Assembly (NCBI GenBank): GCA_951812285.1
Contig: OX638292.1
Coordinates: forward strand, 2,069,001-2,133,000
Length of the DNA stretch: 64,000 nucleotides
DNA from: an uncultured Dehalococcoidia bacterium
GTDB taxonomy: Bacteria > Chloroflexota > Dehalococcoidia > Lucifugimonadales > UBA1127
Direction: 5' to 3'
Below, one piece after another: positions 60,801-64,000 of the stretch. Numbering within the stretch: position 1 is the stretch's first letter; each line of letters opens with the position of its first letter. Under the pieces are notes generated by a model. The model was not told the origin of the DNA, did not search any database, and saw only the letters and a list, made by a program, of their open reading frames with translations. A program made the translations under genes and the position numbers.

Positions 60801-63001
60801 TCCGGCTGAACAAGGGGCTGACCGTCCTCCGCCCGGCAATGACCATCCACCTGAAGCAGGAGCGCAGGGGGTTCGCCGAGCCCGACTTCATGCCCCTCAG
60901 GTTCCACTACGACAAGCAGGTGCTCCAGATCCATGTGATGGCCGAATACGCCCAGCAGGGCCTGGAGTCCATGGCCGACGCCGTCCGGCTGGCCATGGAC
61001 TACTTCAGCCTCAGTCAGGAGGATTTCCTGAAGCGGTGGCTGCCGAACCGCGATGAGGAGCTCGCCCGGCAAACAACCCTGGAGTCCTGGCGCAGCATCG
61101 TGGACGACCTGGGGAACCCCGTGCAGCGACGGATCGTCGCCGACGACCGTGAACAGACCAACGTGCTGGTGCTCGCCGGTCCGGGGTCGGGCAAGACCCG
61201 GGTGCTCGTCCACCGCATCGCCTACCTCATCCGCGTCAGACGGGAGAACCCGCGCTCCATCCTGGCCCTGGCGTATAACCGCCACGCCGCCGCGGAGATT
61301 CGCCGGCGTCTGGAGGCCCTCGTGGGGGCGGACGCCCGCGGCGTGATCGTGCTCACCTGCCACGGCCTCGCCATGCGGCTGGTGGGCGCCAGCTTCTTGG
61401 GGCGGGCAGGCGGTCTCGAGCAGCGCGACTTTCAGGACGTTCTTTGGCAGGCGGCCTCCCTGCTCCGGGGGGAAGGACTACCGCCCGACGAGGCGGACGA
61501 ATTCCGTTCGCGCCTGCTGGCGGGTTTCCGTTGGATTCTGGTGGACGAGTACCAGGACATCGGCCCGGACCAGTACGCCCTTATCTCCGCCCTGGCGGGC
61601 AGGACGTTGCCCGACGAGGACGACAAACTGACGATCTTCGCTGTAGGCGACGATGACCAGAACATCTACGCATTCAACGGTTCGTCGGTTGAGTTCATCA
61701 AGCGCTTCGAAGCCGACTACGGCCCCCGGCCAGCCTTCCTGACGGGCAACTACCGTTCCACCGGGCACATCATCGCTGCCGCCAACACGGTCATCGCCCC
61801 GGCGCGGCAACGGATGAAGGCCGGCAATCCCATCCACATCGACCAGCTCAGGAGAAATGATCCTCCCGGTGGGGAATGGACTCTGCTCGACCCGGTGGCC
61901 CGAGGCCAGGTGCAGCTCCTGCCGGCAGGGGACAGCCCCATAACCCAGGCGCAGGCAGTCGTCGCGGAGTTGCAGCGGCTGTCGGGACTCGCCGACGGCT
62001 GGAATTGGTCCTCCTGCGCCGTGGTGGCTCGGGAATGGAGCTACCTGGACCCCGTACGCAGCCTCTGCGACCGTGAAGGCATTCCGGTGCAGATGGCCAA
62101 CGAGGATTTCTCCGGTTTCTGGCACCTGCGGGAGACCCGCGCACTCATCCAGTGGCTACGGGCACGGAAGTCCAGGCTGGTGACGAGTGCGGACCTGAGC
62201 GCCTGGCTTGCGGGCCAGCCATCCAATGATTGGATCGACCTGCTGGGGGAGGCCATTGGCGAATACGAGTTGGAGACGGGCGGCCTTGAGACTGCGGAGG
62301 ACCACTTCGTTGAATGGCTGGCCGAGTGGGGCCGGGACTACCGCCGGCGCCAGCGGGGACTGCTCCTGCTCACCGCCCACCGGGCCAAGGGGCTGGAGTT
62401 CGACCACGTCATCGTGCTGGATGGGGGATGGGACAGACCCGGGCGGGGGGAGGACGCGGACGCCCCGCGGCGGTTGTACTACGTTGCCATGACACGGGCG
62501 CGGAAGACCCTTGCTCTCGCTCGCCTCGCCGGGAAGAACCCGATGCTAGACGCGCTAGAATCCGTACCCTCGACGCTGCACCGCGAGGAAGCCATGGCGT
62601 TTCCGGAGGCGTCGCCGGAGTTGGACCGCCGCTATCGCCGGCTCAGCCTGCGCGACGTATTCCTGGGCTTCGCCGGATTCCGTCGGCCGGACCATCCCGT
62701 CCATGCCGCCATTGCCGCCCTCTCGCCGGGGGATGTCCTTGCGGTGCGCCCAGGGTCGCCGCGATGGGAGCTGGTGGACTCCCACGGATTGGTGGTGGGC
62801 CAGATCGCCGGTGGCTTCGAGGGAATCGCCGGAATGCGGTGCGCGTTTGCGACTGTCATGGCCATCGCCTCGTGGGACCAGGAACGTTCCCAACCGGACT
62901 ATCGGCAGAGGCTGCAGTGCGAGGCATGGGAGGTCGTTGTGCCGGAGTTGGTGTTTAAACCGGCTTTGGAGTCTCCCAGACGAAATGAAGCCGATTCCTG
63001 A
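57860..63001 (+). CDS. DnaQ-like exonuclease / RecQ helicase / UvrD helicase fusion
   Basis: A 1713-residue protein with three DNA-processing modules. Residues about 10-160 form a DEDD 3'-5' exonuclease (SVDLEV with Asp16 and Glu18, GHNLIGFDRPHL, VVDTLRL, ELDARLALE). Residues about 290-640 form a RecQ helicase (PTGAGKS Lys321, DEAH at 419-422, YCATRKQTEEL, FGMGIDKPNV). A winged-helix/linker region follows, then a UvrD/Rep helicase at about 1085-1600 (GPGSGKT Lys1112, VDEYQDIGPDQY, GDDDQNIYAFNG, AHRAKGLEFDHV, YVAMTRARKTL). GTG 57860 has GAGAGGG 9 nt upstream; TTG 57851 is in frame but too close to it. Single-protein fusions of this kind may act in repair or in defence. It converges with the nuclease gene at 63082. 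Confidence 0.9.
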   Translation: MPNDNYLPLSRCLSVDLEVTKKDHRLRAFAGVRWDTGQSFIFPGKGERLAQALAKLDDLSAGADFVLGHNLIGFDRPHLQAVSPNLQLLRLPVVDTLRLNPLAFPRNPYHHLVKHYQDGQLTGGRRSDPELDARLALEVFSNQLDAFSSAAEDLLTAWHWLTSETDGAGFDKVFSYIRLSPRPTRAEARQAMEARLAGATCRTSAQYVMEHAATQEWDVAYALAWLSVAGGNSVLPPWVRHQFPGTGLLLRLLRDTACTDPGCAWCQERHNATKELKRWFGFEQFRPKPTDEAGRPMQQAVVEAGLAGDHVLTVLPTGAGKSLCYQIPALSRYDKTGVLTVVLSPLVALMADQVAGLEARGIGSCVTVNGLLSMPERADALERVRMGDASILLISPEQLRSRALRRALDQREIGAWVLDEAHCLSRWGHDFRPDYRYVGRFIREKAGDQSIPSVLCLTATAKPEVAEEIVEYFQKELGVELRVFNGGAERTNLEFVVVKTTAGEKFAHVHQILEADLPEDDPGGAIVYCATRKQTEELADFLQAQGMRADCFHAALSPETKKDVQQRFIGGELRAIVATNAFGMGIDKPNVRLVVHADIPGSLENYLQEAGRAGRDQHTARCVLLYTAEDVERQFGLSARSRLTRREIHGVLRALRNLDRKKRTEGEVVATTGEILTEDEDAAFERDSATDDTRLRTAVAWLEEAVLLTREENRVQVFPSSLRVGSVGEARARLQRRGVPVAYQDQLLSIVSAIVEAEADEGISTDELMAVSGLPSEALRKALFDLEEAGIASDDTALTAYVHAGVVRSSRWRLEQAAALEQGLLHLLREAAPDIERGDSWPLQLRRAAQQLKDDGHSDARPELFRRLIRSIAADGRGEGGGGGSLAVRSRDGETVDVTLQRDWGTLVKTAELRRAAAQLLLDHLLSTLPPQLRGTDLLAETTLSKLLTVIRSDAGLRSQVRDPDKLRDRALMWLHEQEVVRLNKGLTVLRPAMTIHLKQERRGFAEPDFMPLRFHYDKQVLQIHVMAEYAQQGLESMADAVRLAMDYFSLSQEDFLKRWLPNRDEELARQTTLESWRSIVDDLGNPVQRRIVADDREQTNVLVLAGPGSGKTRVLVHRIAYLIRVRRENPRSILALAYNRHAAAEIRRRLEALVGADARGVIVLTCHGLAMRLVGASFLGRAGGLEQRDFQDVLWQAASLLRGEGLPPDEADEFRSRLLAGFRWILVDEYQDIGPDQYALISALAGRTLPDEDDKLTIFAVGDDDQNIYAFNGSSVEFIKRFEADYGPRPAFLTGNYRSTGHIIAAANTVIAPARQRMKAGNPIHIDQLRRNDPPGGEWTLLDPVARGQVQLLPAGDSPITQAQAVVAELQRLSGLADGWNWSSCAVVAREWSYLDPVRSLCDREGIPVQMANEDFSGFWHLRETRALIQWLRARKSRLVTSADLSAWLAGQPSNDWIDLLGEAIGEYELETGGLETAEDHFVEWLAEWGRDYRRRQRGLLLLTAHRAKGLEFDHVIVLDGGWDRPGRGEDADAPRRLYYVAMTRARKTLALARLAGKNPMLDALESVPSTLHREEAMAFPEASPELDRRYRRLSLRDVFLGFAGFRRPDHPVHAAIAALSPGDVLAVRPGSPRWELVDSHGLVVGQIAGGFEGIAGMRCAFATVMAIASWDQERSQPDYRQRLQCEAWEVVVPELVFKPALESPRRNEADS

Positions 63002-63081
63002 CTGGCCCAGCATGTAGGTGGCGACGTGCTTTGACTCGGCGCGCCTCCAAAGGTTGGGTCCCGCCAGCCTGCTGTGGCGGA

Positions 63082-64000
63082 CTAAACAACCTCACTTAAT
63101 CGTTGGTGGAGCGCCGCCACCCCGAAGCGCTTCTGTATATGTTGTTGCCCAGCGAAGCACCGATGCAAATGTGGACAATGGTTGCGGCAAAGACCGCTTG
63201 GCGTAGGTACCGCCCGGTCCGCAGTGTCGGCTGCGTCAATTTCGTGCATCTCCTGAAGGGTGTCAACGATACGGTCACGCTCCGACACGAGCGCTTTCAG
63301 CGTCACCGCTGCGCTAACTGTGAACTCTGTGTCAGCACCGAATTGAAGATTGACGGTCTCCACGTCGATCGAAGTGTCGTCCAGTGCTAGCGATCTGTCC
63401 TTTACGAACCAGTCGCATTTTGGCGACATGATCTCTGACATTGCCCACCATGAACGAACGATTATTCCGGTGTCGAATCGAGGGTAGACCACGGACCCGC
63501 GCGCTTTATAGTCCCGAACCAACACGCGGTGGGTTCCGTCATCAGACGACCTTATTCCCACGATGTCTGGACGGGTTCGTGACCTGAACCCGGGCTTGAG
63601 TTCTACGCCAGCAACTTCCGATTCGTGATACAGCGGGGCTTCCGCCCAAACCAGCAACTGACCACTATCAGGGTCAATGCTCCAGTCCTTCATCCCATCT
63701 CGCATCAAGAGGGCAGCCCGGTGAAGACCGTTGGAAGCAGACGACAGTCGTCTGGCCACTGGGTCATCGAATCGGCTCATGTTCTGCTCTTGAAGGTGCC
63801 TATCTAGCAGTTGGTTAAGTCGCTTGATGGCGGTCTCATCGTCAATCGAATGACCAGCTACATGCAGCGCTTCTAGTTGCCCATGGTAGTCCATCAATGC
63901 GTCATGAGTGGCTCGGCTCACTGACGCAGCCGTGTCGTCCGTCGGAGTAACTCCTGAGCCGTCGGCGTGATTGTCAAACCAAAAGCGAGTCTCACAGTTG
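63082..64000 (-). CDS. PD-(D/E)XK nuclease, Cas4/AddB-like (5' end beyond window)
   Basis: The minus-strand frame is open to the window edge, so the N-terminus is missing. Visible parts are CETRFWFD at the edge (the usual first Cys and R/F motif of Fe-S PD-(D/E)XK nucleases), the active-site stretch DIVGI...VLVRDYKARG, and the C-terminal Cys cluster LCRNHCPHLHRCF (C-x3-C-x5-C). Together these fit a Cas4/RecB-type nuclease with an iron-sulfur cluster. GTG 63921 is an internal in-frame start, but the upstream motif shows the gene begins earlier. Its stop faces the stop of the helicase fusion 80 bp away. No Cas1 or Cas2 is in view. Confidence 0.75.
   Translation of the reverse strand, partial: NCETRFWFDNHADGSGVTPTDDTAASVSRATHDALMDYHGQLEALHVAGHSIDDETAIKRLNQLLDRHLQEQNMSRFDDPVARRLSSASNGLHRAALLMRDGMKDWSIDPDSGQLLVWAEAPLYHESEVAGVELKPGFRSRTRPDIVGIRSSDDGTHRVLVRDYKARGSVVYPRFDTGIIVRSWWAMSEIMSPKCDWFVKDRSLALDDTSIDVETVNLQFGADTEFTVSAAVTLKALVSERDRIVDTLQEMHEIDAADTADRAVPTPSGLCRNHCPHLHRCFAGQQHIQKRFGVAALHQRLSEVV

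Noticed and set aside
63082..64000. Cas4-like nuclease as evidence of a CRISPR system
   Set aside because: No cas1, cas2, effector gene or repeat array is present in the window; solo Cas4/AddB-like nucleases are common.

Overview
The window is GC-rich, densely coding DNA with very little phage or IS content. I infer a Chloroflexota-like bacterium (Dehalococcoidia/SAR202 type) from plant-type leucine-rich-repeat lipoproteins, large FnIII/cadherin secreted proteins with Pro-Thr stalks, GAF-PAS sensor kinases, a P450 and a TgpA/DUF58/MoxR cluster. There is no rRNA or tRNA to settle the taxonomy. I see no tRNA, rRNA, CRISPR array or intact transposase.

Region by region. 1-7.2 kb: a decayed GAF-PAS-HisKA kinase, a membrane protein, and a tandem array of LRR lipoproteins (three long copies and one cut short by recombination with a second kinase fragment). 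7.2-10 kb: two tandem SAM methyltransferases and a MarR regulator. 10.3-18.8 kb: one giant FnIII/cadherin exoprotein. 19.2-24.1 kb: a P450, an AMP-ligase/ACP/PlsC fusion and an MBL hydrolase. 24.3-25.5 kb: relics (a broken Pycsar effector and an orphan HigA-like antitoxin). 25.5-37.3 kb: an intact one-protein two-component system (GAF-PAS-HisKA-HATPase-REC-wHTH), then secreted FnIII proteins and a zinc-protease lipoprotein. 37.7-38.6 kb: DUF2752 and CD225-like membrane proteins. 39.5-48.7 kb: a transglutaminase/membrane/MoxR/DUF58 operon. 49-64 kb: a defence and toxin-antitoxin cluster (VapBC, Pycsar, AbiE-like, HicBA, HNH lipoprotein, DnaQ-RecQ-UvrD fusion, PD-(D/E)XK nuclease).

The most interesting signal is a repeated regulatory cassette. 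Four intergenic regions (about 1923, 7305, 27990 and 31178) carry half-sites resembling GTYACA at the same offsets (0, 10, 32 and 43), followed by a -10-like hexamer about 10 nt further on. Each lies beside an intact kinase gene, a kinase remnant, or sequence derived from the kinase 5' region. Three sites are followed by a short leader ORF, and a fourth leader lies at 34432. At 28.1, 31.3 and 34.4 kb the leader runs into a poly-C tract (7, 16 and 17 C) and then an SD-sequestering hairpin with a UNCG loop just before the start codon of a secreted protein. In the 7-C copy the leader frame ends in a GTGA overlap with the structural gene. In the 16-C and 17-C copies it stops about 50 nt early, and losing one C would restore the overlapping frame. 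This predicts a phase-variable, translationally coupled switch under an OmpR-type hybrid regulator. The sequence arrangement is directly visible; the function is inference.
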